The notes: generated from the letters alone by a model not told the origin. A stretch of 64,000 bases of DNA from Planosporangium sp963837285 (GCA_963837285.1 CAWIMS010000002.1:682001-746000); one strand, 5' to 3'; shown: positions 21,244-31,754, counted from the first letter of the stretch. Program-made: numbers and translations.

Positions 21244-21477
21244 TCAGTCCTCGAAGTCGTCCCGCGCCGCCAGCGGGTTCTCGCGTACCCAGGCCGCGGT
21301 TTCCTCGTACTTGTGCTGGATGTACTCCTCCAGCTTGGTGCGCTCGATGCGCCACTGGCCCCGGCCGCCGACCTTGATCGCGGGCAGCTCGCCACTGCGT
21401 ACCATGTGGTAGACCTGCGACATCGACACGTTGAGCTGCTCGGCGACGTCGGACATGAGCAGGAACCGGGGCTCCAT
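21244..21477 (-). CDS. Small helix-turn-helix protein (MerR/BldC-like, AlpA/excisionase fold)
   Basis: A 77-residue DNA-binding protein. It runs LLMSDVAEQLNVSMSQVYHM, then VRSGELPAIKVGGRGQWRIE and RTKLEEYIQHKYEETAAW. This is the winged-helix fold of BldC and excisionase-like regulators. BldC proteins hold back or permit sporulation genes in Streptomyces by binding DNA cooperatively. The gene is in the secA/Rv3235 neighbourhood, as is common in the group. ATG 21477 is chosen over longer upstream frames that read as non-coding. Confidence 0.85.
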   Translation of the reverse strand: MEPRFLLMSDVAEQLNVSMSQVYHMVRSGELPAIKVGGRGQWRIERTKLEEYIQHKYEETAAWVRENPLAARDDFED

Positions 21478-21672
21478 GCGGGCGGTCTCCCAGGTCGTAC
21501 GGGCGGGGGCGAGCCTTAGTTTGCCACCGATTGCCTTCAGTATGGTGTGGTGGCCGCCCGACCGGGCCAGCCATTCGGCGCGTAACACTTCCCAGGGAGG
21601 CGGGCAGGGTGTACCAAAAGGGGTGCGGCGTGGCACGGGCGCCGTTTCCACGGCCAACGGAGAGTGCTCGCG

Positions 21673-22179
21673 GTGACGACCGACCATGTCCGGGTGTACC
21701 TGCCCGCCACACTCCCGATGCTGGCCCGGCTCAAGGAGCACGGGAAGCTCGACCCGCCGAGCGAAGCCCACGCGGTCACCCCTGAGCTGCGGGAGTGGTA
21801 CGCGGAGGGCGACGACGAGGAGTTGGAGTACGTCGCCTTCACCCGCGCCGCCCAGGGCGCGCTACGGCTGCTCCGCCACGATCCGACCGCACCACGGCGC
21901 CGGGTCGTCGTCTCGATCGACGTCCCCGCGCACGGCATCCGCCGGCGGGGCGAGCAGGAGCTGGGCAGCAGCCTGGTCTGGGCGCTCGACGCGGTGCCGC
22001 TCGCGGCCATCGCGGCCGTTCACGTCGACGGTCCGGGTGCCGAGCCGGATATCGCCGCCGCCGCGGACGTCGTGGAGGAGGCGGCCGCGGGAGACCCCGA
22101 CGCCCAGTTCACCGTGGACGGCGCGGAAGACCACGAGCTGGAGTGGTACGACCCGAGCGAGCTGGGTCAGCTGGTCTGA
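21673..22179 (+). CDS. Conserved actinobacterial protein (DUF6912-like)
   Basis: A 168-residue soluble acidic protein, VRVYLPATLPMLARLKEHGKL through ELEWYDPSELGQLV. The ordered core repeats the pattern VVVSIDVPAHGI and IAAVHVDGP. It matches the small uncharacterised DUF6912-type family of Micromonosporaceae and relatives. The GTG at 21673 is the likely start. The last 13 bases overlap the 3' end of the convergent membrane-protein gene. I cannot assign a function. Confidence 0.7.
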   Translation: MTTDHVRVYLPATLPMLARLKEHGKLDPPSEAHAVTPELREWYAEGDDEELEYVAFTRAAQGALRLLRHDPTAPRRRVVVSIDVPAHGIRRRGEQELGSSLVWALDAVPLAAIAAVHVDGPGAEPDIAAAADVVEEAAAGDPDAQFTVDGAEDHELEWYDPSELGQLV

Positions 22180-23111
22180 GCGGCAGGCTCCTGAGCGTCC
22201 TGTCCCTTCAGCGTCCGGCCGAACGCGATCATCGCGGTGATCGCCCCGATGAACAGCACCACCAGCGCGGTGTTGAGCCCGGCCGTCCCGATGTAGTGCA
22301 GCGCGGTGCCGTCGGCCTCGCTGGACGCGGCCGCCAGCGCGCGCAGCCGTGCCCCGCCGACCAGCGTCACCAGGTTGGCCAGCACGAGCAGCAGGCCCGG
22401 CCCGGCGCCCGCCGCCAGGTATGCCGGCCAGCGCCACCCGTCGGCCCGCGGCCGCAGGTACCGGTACGCGACCACCCCGGCGAGGATCCCCCCGCTGAGC
22501 GCGACGGTCAGCAGCAGCCGGGACGTCGCGTGCACCCGGGACGCCGCGGTGTCCCCGGCGCCGAAGAGGCCCAGTAGCTGGTCGTTGAGCGCGCCCTGCA
22601 CCAGTCCCAACAAAAACCACGCCACGGTACCGGCGACCGCCGCGCCCACGATCGCGTCGACGCGGATCGCGCTGACCGCGCCCCCGAGGACGCTCGCCGC
22701 CGCGACTCCGGTGGCGAGCACCACCAGCGACGAACCGGTGCCGTAGGACGTCAGGATCAGCGCCATGACGACCAGGCCGGTGCCGACCCCGGCGCCGAGG
22801 CCGGCAGCCAGCCGGACGAGCCGGGACAGTGCGTGCCGGCGGCCCAGCAGCTCGATCGCGACCAGCCCGATCGCGACACCGGCCACGAGGCTCGCGGTGA
22901 TCACGCTGGGCAGCGCCAGCGCCGCCCGGTTGAGCGCCAGCAGGTCGTCGCCGCCCGAGCCGGTGATGGTCGCGTGTGCCGACCACAGGGTGGCGGCCAG
23001 CCAGGCAACCGAGAGCCCGGCGAGGACGAACACCGGCCAGCCAGCGGGGTGGTCGTCGCCGGGCACCGCAACGGTGTCCGGGCGGGTGTCTGGTTGGGTG
23101 TCGGCGGTCAT
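22167..23111 (-). CDS. Polytopic membrane protein of unknown function
   Basis: A 314-residue protein with a hydrophilic N-terminus and about eight predicted helices (LAGLSVAWLAATLWSA, SVITASLVAGVAIGLVAIEL, AAGLGAGVGTGLVVMALILT, VVLATGVAAASVLGGAVSAI, and four more). It is Ala/Gly/Leu-rich with no recognisable catalytic motif and resembles uncharacterised actinobacterial integral membrane proteins. ATG 23111 faces pruA divergently across about 120 bp. Its end overlaps the DUF6912-like gene by 13 bases. Confidence 0.7.
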   Translation of the reverse strand: MTADTQPDTRPDTVAVPGDDHPAGWPVFVLAGLSVAWLAATLWSAHATITGSGGDDLLALNRAALALPSVITASLVAGVAIGLVAIELLGRRHALSRLVRLAAGLGAGVGTGLVVMALILTSYGTGSSLVVLATGVAAASVLGGAVSAIRVDAIVGAAVAGTVAWFLLGLVQGALNDQLLGLFGAGDTAASRVHATSRLLLTVALSGGILAGVVAYRYLRPRADGWRWPAYLAAGAGPGLLLVLANLVTLVGGARLRALAAASSEADGTALHYIGTAGLNTALVVLFIGAITAMIAFGRTLKGQDAQEPAAQTS

Positions 23112-23233
23112 CTCAGCTCCCTCACGGTGGGCCACCGGCCAGGGTACGCGTCGCCCGTTCCACGTCCCGGCCCGCGTGCAAGGATGGGTATCAGATCTGC
23201 CACAAGCAGCCGAATCAGACGCAGGAGCGTGTC

Positions 23234-24862
<1,629 letters not shown>

Positions 24863-24863
24863 C

Positions 24864-24944
24864 CAAGATCGCCACAACTTCCCGGAAACAGTGGCCTCAG
24901 CGGTACTGGGAGGCCACAACTTCCGGGAAATTGTGGCGATCTTG
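24864..24944. repeat. Composite palindrome, copy 5
   Basis: Starts one base after the pruA stop. CAAGATCGCCACAACTTCC, CGGAAACAGTGGCCTCAG, a spacer, then GAGGCCACAACTTCCGGGAA and ATTGTGGCGATCTTG. It lies between two genes in the same direction, 13 bases before the dioxygenase start. Confidence 0.9.
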
Positions 24945-24957
24945 AAGTGGAGCGACA

Positions 24958-25743
24958 GTGACTGATCCGCACTTCGGCGAGCAGGGCGGCCGGCTGACCT
25001 ACGGCACCTACCTGCGCGTCGCCGAGCTGCTCGACCAGCAGGTGCCCGAGTCCGACCCGGCGGCCCACGACGAGCTGCTGTTCATCACCATCCACCAGGT
25101 GTACGAGCTGTGGTTCAAGCTCCTGCTCTGGGAGCTGACCGACGCCCGGGACCGGATGCTGGCCGGGGAGAGCTACCTGCCCCGGGTACGGCTGGAGCGC
25201 TGCCAGGCCGTCGAACGCGTGCTCGTCGGCCAGGTCGACGTCATCGACACCATGACCCCGCAGGACTTCCTCGCGTTCCGGAACAAGCTGGCGCCGGCGT
25301 CCGGCTTCCAGTCCAGCCAGTTCCGGGAGATCGAGTTCCTGTCCGGGCTCAAGGATCCCGGCTTCCTGGCCCGGTTCCGCGGGTTGAGCGACGACGAGCG
25401 TGGCCGGTTGCAGCGGCGGCTCGACGAGCCGAGCCTCTGGGACGGATACCTGATGGTCCTCGCCAAGGCCGGGTTCGCGGTGGAGACCGGGGAGGAGCGG
25501 GTCGACTCGCTGCGGCGGATCGCGCACGATCGCGAGCGGTACGGCCAGCTCTGGGACCTCGCCGAGGCGCTGATCGCCCATGACCAGGCGTGGGCGCTGT
25601 GGCGGGCCCGGCACGTGCTGATGGCCGAGCGGCAGATCGGCACCAAGCCGGGCACCGGAGGCAGCTCCGGCGGGGGCTACCTCCGCCCGCGCGTCGAGCT
25701 GCGCTTCTACCCCGAGCTGTGGGAGCTCCGCAGCATGCTCTAG
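24958..25743 (+). CDS. kynA: Tryptophan 2,3-dioxygenase
   Basis: A 261-residue heme dioxygenase that opens the indole ring of tryptophan to N-formylkynurenine, the first step of the kynurenine pathway. Family motifs present are LTYGTYLRVAELLDQQ, the FITIHQVYELWFKLLLWE block with the active-site histidine, QFREIEFLSG, and near the C-terminus GTGGSSGGGYLR. No kynureninase or formamidase gene is nearby, so the rest of the pathway is elsewhere or the product feeds secondary metabolism. GTG 24958 has GGAGCGAC just upstream. It is flanked on both sides by composite palindromes. Confidence 0.96.
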   Translation: MTDPHFGEQGGRLTYGTYLRVAELLDQQVPESDPAAHDELLFITIHQVYELWFKLLLWELTDARDRMLAGESYLPRVRLERCQAVERVLVGQVDVIDTMTPQDFLAFRNKLAPASGFQSSQFREIEFLSGLKDPGFLARFRGLSDDERGRLQRRLDEPSLWDGYLMVLAKAGFAVETGEERVDSLRRIAHDRERYGQLWDLAEALIAHDQAWALWRARHVLMAERQIGTKPGTGGSSGGGYLRPRVELRFYPELWELRSML

Positions 25744-25746
25744 CCC

Positions 25747-25827
25747 CAAGATCGGCACAACTTCCCGGAAACAGTGGCCTCACGCCACCGTTGAGGCCAC
25801 AACTTCCGGGAAGTTGTGCCGGTCTTG
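25747..25827. repeat. Composite palindrome, copy 6
   Basis: Begins four bases after the dioxygenase stop. CAAGATCGGCACAACTTCC, CGGAAACAGTGGCCTCA, a spacer, then TGAGGCCACAACTTCCGGGA and AGTTGTGCCGGTCTTG. Its left arm carries the same CGGAAACAGTGG variant as copy 5, so the two neighbouring copies are close relatives. Confidence 0.9.
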
Positions 25828-25902
25828 CCGGGGCTCCCGGGTTTGTGCCACACCTCGGCGTGACCGGCCGGCACGGGCGCTCGGGTTCCTAACCTCGGTC
25901 GC

Positions 25903-27531
25903 ATGAATACGCTGATCGGCGGACGGTACCGGCTCGACGCCGAGATCGCTCGTGGCGCGATCGGCACGGTGTGGCGGGGAATGGACGTCTCCACGGACAC
26001 TCCCGTGGCGGTCAAGCTGTTGCGTGCCGAGGCTGGAGCCGTGCCGGCGCTCATGCAGGGCTTCCTCACCGAAGCCGAAATCCTCGTTGGCCTCGACCAC
26101 CCGTCGGTCATCCGGGTCCGCGACCTGGTGCCGGTGCCCCGCGGGTACGCGATTGTCATGGACCTGGTCCGCGGCCACGACCTGCGGCGGCGCATACAGG
26201 CCGACGGGCCGCTGCCGCCCGCCGTCGCGGCCGAGGTGGTCGCGCAGGTCGCGGACGCTCTGGAATACGTACACAGCAAGCGGATCGTGCACGGCGACGT
26301 CAAGCCGGGGAACATCCTGGTACCGGTGGACGGCTCGCCGGTGCGGCTGGCCGACTTCGGGGTCGCCCGGCGCCTGGACGACCAGCCCGATACCACGCAC
26401 GCGACGCCCGAGTACGTCGCACCCGAGGTCGTCGCCGGTGGCCCGTCCAGCCCCGAGGCCGACGTGTACGCGCTCGGCATCGTCCTCTACGAACTGCTGT
26501 GCGGGCGCAGCCCGTTCCGTGGCGGCACCCCGGCCGAGGTACTGGCCCGGCACACGGGTTGCGTGGCCGTCCCGCCGCCGGGCATGCCGGCCGCCATCTG
26601 GCCGGTCATCGAAGACTGCCTGAACCTCGACAGCCGGCTACGCCCGGGGGCGGCGGCCATCGCGGGCCGGTTGCGCACCGCCGAGGCAGCACTTGACGGG
26701 TACCCGGCGATGGCGCCCCTGTCGCCGGAAGCGGTGACCTGGTGGGCCCGGTCCGCCGAGCAGACCGCGCCGATACTGGTACCCGCCAAGCGTGTCGACT
26801 GGATACCCATCCCGACGGCCCCGGTGTCGCCGGCCGCCGAGTACGCCCGCCGTCTCGTGGCCGTACCGGCGCCGGAGTCGGAACCGGCCACCGGCCCGCG
26901 AGTCGCCGGTTCGGCGGTCGCCGACGTGACCGTGGTCGCGCCGATCGCGCCGGGCGGTGCGCCGGCATCGGTCACTCCGGCCTCTCCGGACCCGCGGACG
27001 TCCTGGACGTCGGCCGATGGTCCACTGTGGCCGGCGACCGCACCCGTCATGCCGCCCGTGGTACCGGCCACGCCGGTCGAGCCCGCGTTCGAGACGCCGC
27101 CGGTGGTGTCCACCGTGGAGCGTCGGAGCCGGCGCGGCCGGGTACTCCTCGGTATCGCCGCGGGAGCCGCGCTCATCGCGCTGCTCGGTGGGGCCGGCAG
27201 CGCGGCGGTGGCGCTCAGCGACAGTCACCGTCCCGAGCCGCGCCCATCGACGAGCGTCAACCCGAAGCCGAGCGGCCAGCCAACGGGCCAACCGACGCCC
27301 AGCAGCCAACCGACGCCAAGCAACCAGCCGACGCCAAGCAGCCAACCGACGCCAAGCAGCCAACCGACCCCGAGCAACGAGCCAACCCGGACCGAAACCG
27401 GTCAGCCGACCACGCCCCAGAACAACGACGACAGCACCGGCAACAACAACGGCAACGAAAACGGCAACGGCAACGGCAACGGCGGCTGCATCGGCGGACT
27501 CTGTATCGGCGACCCGATGCCCACCCGCTAG
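25903..27531 (+). CDS. Membrane-anchored Ser/Thr protein kinase (PknB-type, non-RD)
   Basis: A 542-residue kinase. The Gly-rich loop is IARGAIGTVWRG (about 14-25), the VAVKLL lysine is near 39, the alpha-C glutamate is in EAEILVGLDHP, the catalytic loop is IVHGDVKPGN (about 127-136), then ADFGVARR and ATPEYVAPEVV. The usual HRD arginine is Gly, making this a non-RD kinase that need not rely on activation-loop phosphorylation. A Pro/Thr-rich cytoplasmic linker leads to one helix (VLLGIAAGAALIALLG, about 410-430). The extracellular tail is a QPTPSSQPTPSN repeat, an Asn/Gly-rich run and a Cys pair (GGCIGGLCIGD). There is no PASTA domain. The stop TAG forms the first bases of a composite palindrome. 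Confidence 0.92.
   Translation: MNTLIGGRYRLDAEIARGAIGTVWRGMDVSTDTPVAVKLLRAEAGAVPALMQGFLTEAEILVGLDHPSVIRVRDLVPVPRGYAIVMDLVRGHDLRRRIQADGPLPPAVAAEVVAQVADALEYVHSKRIVHGDVKPGNILVPVDGSPVRLADFGVARRLDDQPDTTHATPEYVAPEVVAGGPSSPEADVYALGIVLYELLCGRSPFRGGTPAEVLARHTGCVAVPPPGMPAAIWPVIEDCLNLDSRLRPGAAAIAGRLRTAEAALDGYPAMAPLSPEAVTWWARSAEQTAPILVPAKRVDWIPIPTAPVSPAAEYARRLVAVPAPESEPATGPRVAGSAVADVTVVAPIAPGGAPASVTPASPDPRTSWTSADGPLWPATAPVMPPVVPATPVEPAFETPPVVSTVERRSRRGRVLLGIAAGAALIALLGGAGSAAVALSDSHRPEPRPSTSVNPKPSGQPTGQPTPSSQPTPSNQPTPSSQPTPSSQPTPSNEPTRTETGQPTTPQNNDDSTGNNNGNENGNGNGNGGCIGGLCIGDPMPTR
27280..27390 (+). repeat. Tandem 15-18 bp coding repeat (QPTPSS/N)
   Basis: Six imperfect units of CAACCGACGCCAAGCAGC-type sequence inside the kinase gene, encoding QPTPSS and QPTPSN. 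Near-identity of adjacent units suggests recent slippage and a variable copy number of the extracellular spacer. Confidence 0.8.
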
Positions 27532-27607
27532 ATCGGCACAACTTCCCGGAAATAGTGGCCATTCGACCCCGGTGAGGCCACTATTTCCGGGAAGTTGTGC
27601 CGATCTA
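27529..27607. repeat. Composite palindrome, copy 7, supplies both flanking stop codons
   Basis: TAGATCGGCACAACTTCC, CGGAAATAGTGGCC, a spacer, then GGCCACTATTTCCGGGAA and GTTGTGCCGATCTA. The first TAG is the stop of the rightward kinase. The terminal CTA is the TAG stop of the leftward sugar kinase. The variant TAGTGG/CCACTA is compensated in the other arm. Confidence 0.92.
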
Positions 27608-28612
27608 GGAGACCCGGGACAGCGCGCCCTCGGGAGCCTGGCGCAGCGCCTCGCGCAGGACATCCTCGGTCCCCGGCGGCGCGCCCAGCGCGTCCAGCGC
27701 CAGCAACGCGGCGCCCACGACCGGCGGATCGGTCACCACGGTCACCTCGGCGAGCGGCGAGAACTGCCGCAGCCCGGCGAGTACCGGCTCATGGAGTTGC
27801 GGGTGCCGGGCGCGCAGGACGCCACCGCCCAGCACGACGGCGTGCCGCGCCTCGCGCAGGCCGAGCCGGTCGGCCGCGACCCGGTGCAGGGCCAGTACCT
27901 CGTCGACCTGCTTGCGCACCACCCGGGAGGCCACCTCGTCACCGGTGGCGGCGACCGCGAACAGTACCGCGCTCAGCTCGTGGATCCGATCCATCGGAAT
28001 CTCGCGAAGGTGCAGCGCCCCGCTGACACTCTCCACCGTCGACCGTCCGAAGTGGAGCGCCACGGCGGCGGACAGCGCGGTTGGGGCACCCCGGCCGTCT
28101 TCACCGCGCGCGGCGTGCCACAGCGCGAGAAGGGCGAGATGCTGCCCGCCGCCCCAGTCGCCGGAGATATCGCCCAGCGACGGAAACCGCGCGGTGCGCC
28201 CGTCGCCGGTACGCCCGACGCAGTTGATCCCGGCGCCACACACCACCGCGACCGCGTCCGCCATCGACGTGCCGGCCCGCATCAGCGCGAACGTGTCGTT
28301 GTCCACCACGCAGGATGCGGCCCAGTTCATCCCGCTCACGGCCGCGTACAGCCGTTCCACCTCGATCGGCAGGTCCGCGCCGGCGATGTACACGGAGATC
28401 TGGTCGATGTCGGCACCCGCCGGCAGCCCGGCGGCCGACCGGGCGTCCGAGATCAGCTCGTCGAGCAGTTGCATGGAGCCGGGCACGCCGAGCGAATGCG
28501 GCGACGAGCCCGGCCCTCGGATGAACGCGAGGACCTCGCCGGCGGCCGTCCCGAGGACCACATCGGTCTTCGAGTTGCCGCCGTCGACGGCGAGGAAGAG
28601 TGTGGAGGTCAT
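27605..28612 (-). CDS. BadF/BadG-type sugar kinase (N-acetylglucosamine kinase-like)
   Basis: A 335-residue actin-fold ATPase. It has phosphate-1 FLAVDGGNSKTDVVLG, a substrate region DNDTFALMRAGTSMADAVAVVCGAGINCVGRTGDG, LGDISGDWGGG and the adenosine motif VVLGGGVLRARHPQL. This is the BadF/BcrA family that includes N-acetylglucosamine kinases. As last gene of the leftward sugar operon it most likely phosphorylates the imported or released sugar. ATG 28612 overlaps the GH4 stop (ATGA). Its own stop codon lies in composite palindrome copy 7. GlcNAc as substrate is inference from family and context. Confidence 0.85.
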   Translation of the reverse strand: MTSTLFLAVDGGNSKTDVVLGTAAGEVLAFIRGPGSSPHSLGVPGSMQLLDELISDARSAAGLPAGADIDQISVYIAGADLPIEVERLYAAVSGMNWAASCVVDNDTFALMRAGTSMADAVAVVCGAGINCVGRTGDGRTARFPSLGDISGDWGGGQHLALLALWHAARGEDGRGAPTALSAAVALHFGRSTVESVSGALHLREIPMDRIHELSAVLFAVAATGDEVASRVVRKQVDEVLALHRVAADRLGLREARHAVVLGGGVLRARHPQLHEPVLAGLRQFSPLAEVTVVTDPPVVGAALLALDALGAPPGTEDVLREALRQAPEGALSRVS

Positions 28613-29874
28613 CGGGCCCACGCCAGGTGCTGGGCGTTCGCCGCCAGCAGCTTGTCGGTCAACGCCTCGGCGTACTCGTGCTGGCCGACCAGCGGATGTG
28701 CCAGCAGGGTCCGGTACACCCGGTCCCGGCCACCGCGCAGCGCGGCGTCGACGGCCAGCTCCTCGTACCCGGAGACGTGGCTGACCAGGCCGGCGAGGTC
28801 GGGTGCGAGCGGCGCCCCGGCCAGCGGTTTCGGGCCGTCGGCGTCGACCCGCGCGGACACCTCGATGACGGCCTGGTCCGGCAGGTTCGGCAGGGTTCCG
28901 TTGTTGCGGATGTTCACCGAGTGGACGCCGTCCGGGTCGAGCCCGTGCAGCGCGGCGATCAGGCCGACCGCGGCCTCCGAGTAGAAGGCGCCACCGCGCT
29001 GCCCGAGCAGCTCCGGCTTGGTCTCCAGGGCCGGGTCGCGGTACATCTCCAGCAGCTCCGACTCGATCTCCGCGACCCGCTCGCCGCGGGTGGGCACCCC
29101 GGTCTCCTCGCGTACCACGAGATCGTGGCAGTAGAAGTAGCGCAGGTAGTACGACGGGACGCAGCCGAGCGTGCGCATGATCTCCGGCGGCATCTCCAAG
29201 TCCGCGGCGAGCAGTTCCAGGTGTGCCGCCAGCAGCTCGGGCAGCCGGTCCACGCCGTCGACGTACGCGGCCCGCTCCCAGGTCAGGTGGTTGAGGCCGA
29301 TGTGGTCCAGCACCACCGACGACGGATCGACGCTGAGCATCCCGGCGAACCGGCGCTGGAACCCGATCGCCACGTTGCACAGCCCGACCGCGCGGTGGCC
29401 GGCGTCGAGCAGGGCCCGGGTGACGATGCCGACCGGGTTGGTGAAGTCGATGATCCAGGCGTTCGGGTTGGCCCGCTTGGCCGCCCGCGCCGCCACGTCG
29501 AGCACCACCGGTACCGTCCGGAGCGCCTTCGCCAGCCCGCCCGCGCCGGTGGTTTCCTGACCGACGCGGCCGCAGTCGAGGGGGAAGGTCTCGTCGCTGA
29601 TCCGGGCCTGCTGACCGCCGACGCGTAACTGGATGACGACCGCGTCGGCACCGTCGAGCCCGGTGTCCAGATCGGAGCTCCACGAGACCCGGCCGGGGTG
29701 GCCGTAATGCCGGAAGATTCGGCTGGCGAAACCGCCGACGATGTCCAGCCGCTCCTTGGCCGGGTCGACGAGGACGAGTTCATCGACGTTCAAACCGGAC
29801 TCGGACAGGCGGGCGAACCCGTCGACCAGTTCCGGTGTGTACGTCGAGCCACCCCCCACGACTGCGATTTTCAT
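28609..29874 (-). CDS. Glycoside hydrolase family 4 (6-phospho-beta-glucosidase type)
   Basis: A 421-residue NAD+- and metal-dependent GH4 enzyme. The N-terminal dinucleotide motif is VVGGGSTYTPELVDGF. Also seen are DFTNPVGIVT, the metal-binding cysteine in GLCNVAIGFQRR, GLNHLTW with the metal-site histidine, and NIRNNGTLPNLPD. GH4 uses an oxidation-elimination mechanism. It is annotated here as 6-phospho-beta-glucosidase, but since uptake is by ABC transporter, not PTS, the true substrate may be a non-phosphorylated or kinase-phosphorylated disaccharide. Coupled to the kinase gene; four bases separate it from the permease gene upstream. Confidence 0.92.
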   Translation of the reverse strand: MKIAVVGGGSTYTPELVDGFARLSESGLNVDELVLVDPAKERLDIVGGFASRIFRHYGHPGRVSWSSDLDTGLDGADAVVIQLRVGGQQARISDETFPLDCGRVGQETTGAGGLAKALRTVPVVLDVAARAAKRANPNAWIIDFTNPVGIVTRALLDAGHRAVGLCNVAIGFQRRFAGMLSVDPSSVVLDHIGLNHLTWERAAYVDGVDRLPELLAAHLELLAADLEMPPEIMRTLGCVPSYYLRYFYCHDLVVREETGVPTRGERVAEIESELLEMYRDPALETKPELLGQRGGAFYSEAAVGLIAALHGLDPDGVHSVNIRNNGTLPNLPDQAVIEVSARVDADGPKPLAGAPLAPDLAGLVSHVSGYEELAVDAALRGGRDRVYRTLLAHPLVGQHEYAEALTDKLLAANAQHLAWAR

Positions 29875-29878
29875 TCTG

Positions 29879-30772
29879 TTACCCCTTCACCCCGGTCAGC
29901 GTGACCCCTTGCACGAAAGCCTTTTGCGCGAAGAAGAACACGACCACGATCGGGACCATTGTGAGCACGGTCGCGGCGGTAACCAGATTCCAGTTCACAT
30001 GATGGAGCGTGCGGAACGAGGCCAGGCCGAGCGAGAGCGTCCAGTTGTGTTCGTCCTCACTGGTGTACAGCAGCGGCCCGTAGTAGTCGTTCCACGAGTA
30101 GAAGAACTGGAACAGTGCGGCCGCCGCGATTCCCGGCCGGGCCATCGGCAGGACCACCCGCAGCAGGGTGCGCCACTCGCCGCAGCCGTCCACGCGGGCC
30201 GCGTCCAGGTACTCCTCCGGAATCGTCAGCAGGAACTGGCGCAGCAGGAATATCGAGAACGCGTCGCCGAACAGCATCGGAATGATCAGTGGCCAGAGTG
30301 TGCCGGTGAGGCCGTACCCGGCCCACATCAGATAGAGCGGCACGGTGACCACCTGCGGTGGCAGCATCATCATGCAGATGATGACCACGAAGATCACGTT
30401 GCGGCCGCGCCAGCGCAACTTGGCCAGCGCGTACGCCGCCGGAATGCTGGAGAGCAGCATGAACGTGGTCGCCAGCCCCGCGTACACGACGGTGTTGAGT
30501 AGATACCGCGGCATGGACGTCTTCGCGAAGACGTCGGCGTAATTCTCCGGGTGCCACGAGGTCGGCCACAGGTTGCTGGTGAGCGCCTGGTTACTCGTCA
30601 TGAACGAGGTCAACAGGATGAACACGATCGGGGCCAGGAACATCACCGACAGCGCGATCGCGATGCTGTGCTGGGCGATCCAGTACAGGCGCTCGCTCGC
30701 GGTCTTCGGCCGCACCTGGGTCGCGCGCGGTGCGACCATCGGCTCGGCGGGTAGGTCGACGATCGCGGTCAT
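29879..30772 (-). CDS. Sugar ABC transporter permease (MalG-like)
   Basis: A 297-residue CUT1-family inner permease with six helices and the EAA-type motif EEYLDAARVDGCGEWRTLLRVVLPMARPGIAAA in the cytoplasmic loop. A polar N-terminal extension (MTAIVDLPAEPMVAP) precedes helix 1. It forms the translocation pore with the permease encoded upstream (ATGA overlap). No cognate ATPase gene is present; such systems in actinomycetes usually share one ATPase (MsiK type) encoded elsewhere. Confidence 0.93.
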   Translation of the reverse strand: MTAIVDLPAEPMVAPRATQVRPKTASERLYWIAQHSIAIALSVMFLAPIVFILLTSFMTSNQALTSNLWPTSWHPENYADVFAKTSMPRYLLNTVVYAGLATTFMLLSSIPAAYALAKLRWRGRNVIFVVIICMMMLPPQVVTVPLYLMWAGYGLTGTLWPLIIPMLFGDAFSIFLLRQFLLTIPEEYLDAARVDGCGEWRTLLRVVLPMARPGIAAAALFQFFYSWNDYYGPLLYTSEDEHNWTLSLGLASFRTLHHVNWNLVTAATVLTMVPIVVVFFFAQKAFVQGVTLTGVKG

Positions 30773-31752
30773 CGCGTGGTCTCCCCTCGGAACGAGCGGC
30801 GCAGCAGCACCACGGTCGCGGCGAACGCCACCACGAACAGCAGCACGGCCAGGGCGTTGGCGTAGCCGAGCGCGTTGTAGCGGAACCCGACGACGTACAA
30901 CCACAGGGGGTACGTGTACGTCGAGTCGTTCGGGTACCCGAAGGTCGACCCGATCCCGCCGCCGGTGGTGGCCTGGCCGCTCGCGACAGAGGCGGCGACC
31001 GCGGCCTGGGTGAAGTACTGGAGCGTCTGGATCACGCCGGTGATCGCCGCGAACGTGATGACCGGCGAGATCGACGGCAGCGTGATGTACCGGAACTTGT
31101 GCCACGCGTTGGCGCCGTCGATCGAGGCCGCCTCGTAGTACATCTCCGGCACGTCGAGCAGCGCCGCGAGGAATATGATCATGATGTCGCCGACGCCCCA
31201 CAGCCCGAGCAGGGTCAGTGAGGGCTTCGACCAGCTCGCCGAGTTGAACCACAGTGGACCGTCGATGCCGAGCGAGTGGAGAATCGTGTTCACCGGCCCG
31301 GAACCGGGCTTGAACATGAACACGAAGGCCAGGGTCGCGGCCACCGGCGGGGCGAGCGCCGGCAGGTAGAAGATCGTCCGGTACCCTCCGCCGCCGCGCT
31401 TGATCCGGGTGAGCAGGGCACCGGTGCCGATCGCGGCGAAGATCCGCAGCGGCACCATGATCACGACGAGCCACGCCGTGTTGTACGCCGCCTTGCGCAG
31501 CGTCGGGTCGGTCAGCATCGCCTTGTAGTTGGCGAGGCCCACCCACTCCGGCGAGGTGAGCAGGTTGAACTTGGTGAACGAGAAGTACACCGCGGAGATC
31601 AGCGGGTACAGGAAGAACACCGAGATCCCGACCAGCGCGGGTGCCATGAACGACAGCACCGTGAGGTAGTGGCGGAGCTGCCGGCGGGGGGCCCGCGGCC
31701 CGGGCCGGCGGGCGTGCCGCCGACCCGGGACCGTGGTGGTTGGCGCGGCCAT
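30769..31752 (-). CDS. Sugar ABC transporter permease (MalF-like)
   Basis: A 327-residue CUT1-family permease. A basic, Arg/Pro-rich N-terminus (RRHARRPGPRAPRRQLRHY) precedes six helices. The EAA-type loop is PEMYYEAASIDGANAWHKFRYITLPSISPVITF. It pairs with the downstream MalG-like permease and takes sugar from the lipoprotein encoded three bases upstream. ATG 31752 is chosen because it follows the binding-protein stop directly. Confidence 0.93.
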   Translation of the reverse strand: MAAPTTTVPGRRHARRPGPRAPRRQLRHYLTVLSFMAPALVGISVFFLYPLISAVYFSFTKFNLLTSPEWVGLANYKAMLTDPTLRKAAYNTAWLVVIMVPLRIFAAIGTGALLTRIKRGGGGYRTIFYLPALAPPVAATLAFVFMFKPGSGPVNTILHSLGIDGPLWFNSASWSKPSLTLLGLWGVGDIMIIFLAALLDVPEMYYEAASIDGANAWHKFRYITLPSISPVITFAAITGVIQTLQYFTQAAVAASVASGQATTGGGIGSTFGYPNDSTYTYPLWLYVVGFRYNALGYANALAVLLFVVAFAATVVLLRRSFRGETTR

Positions 31753-31754
31753 CG

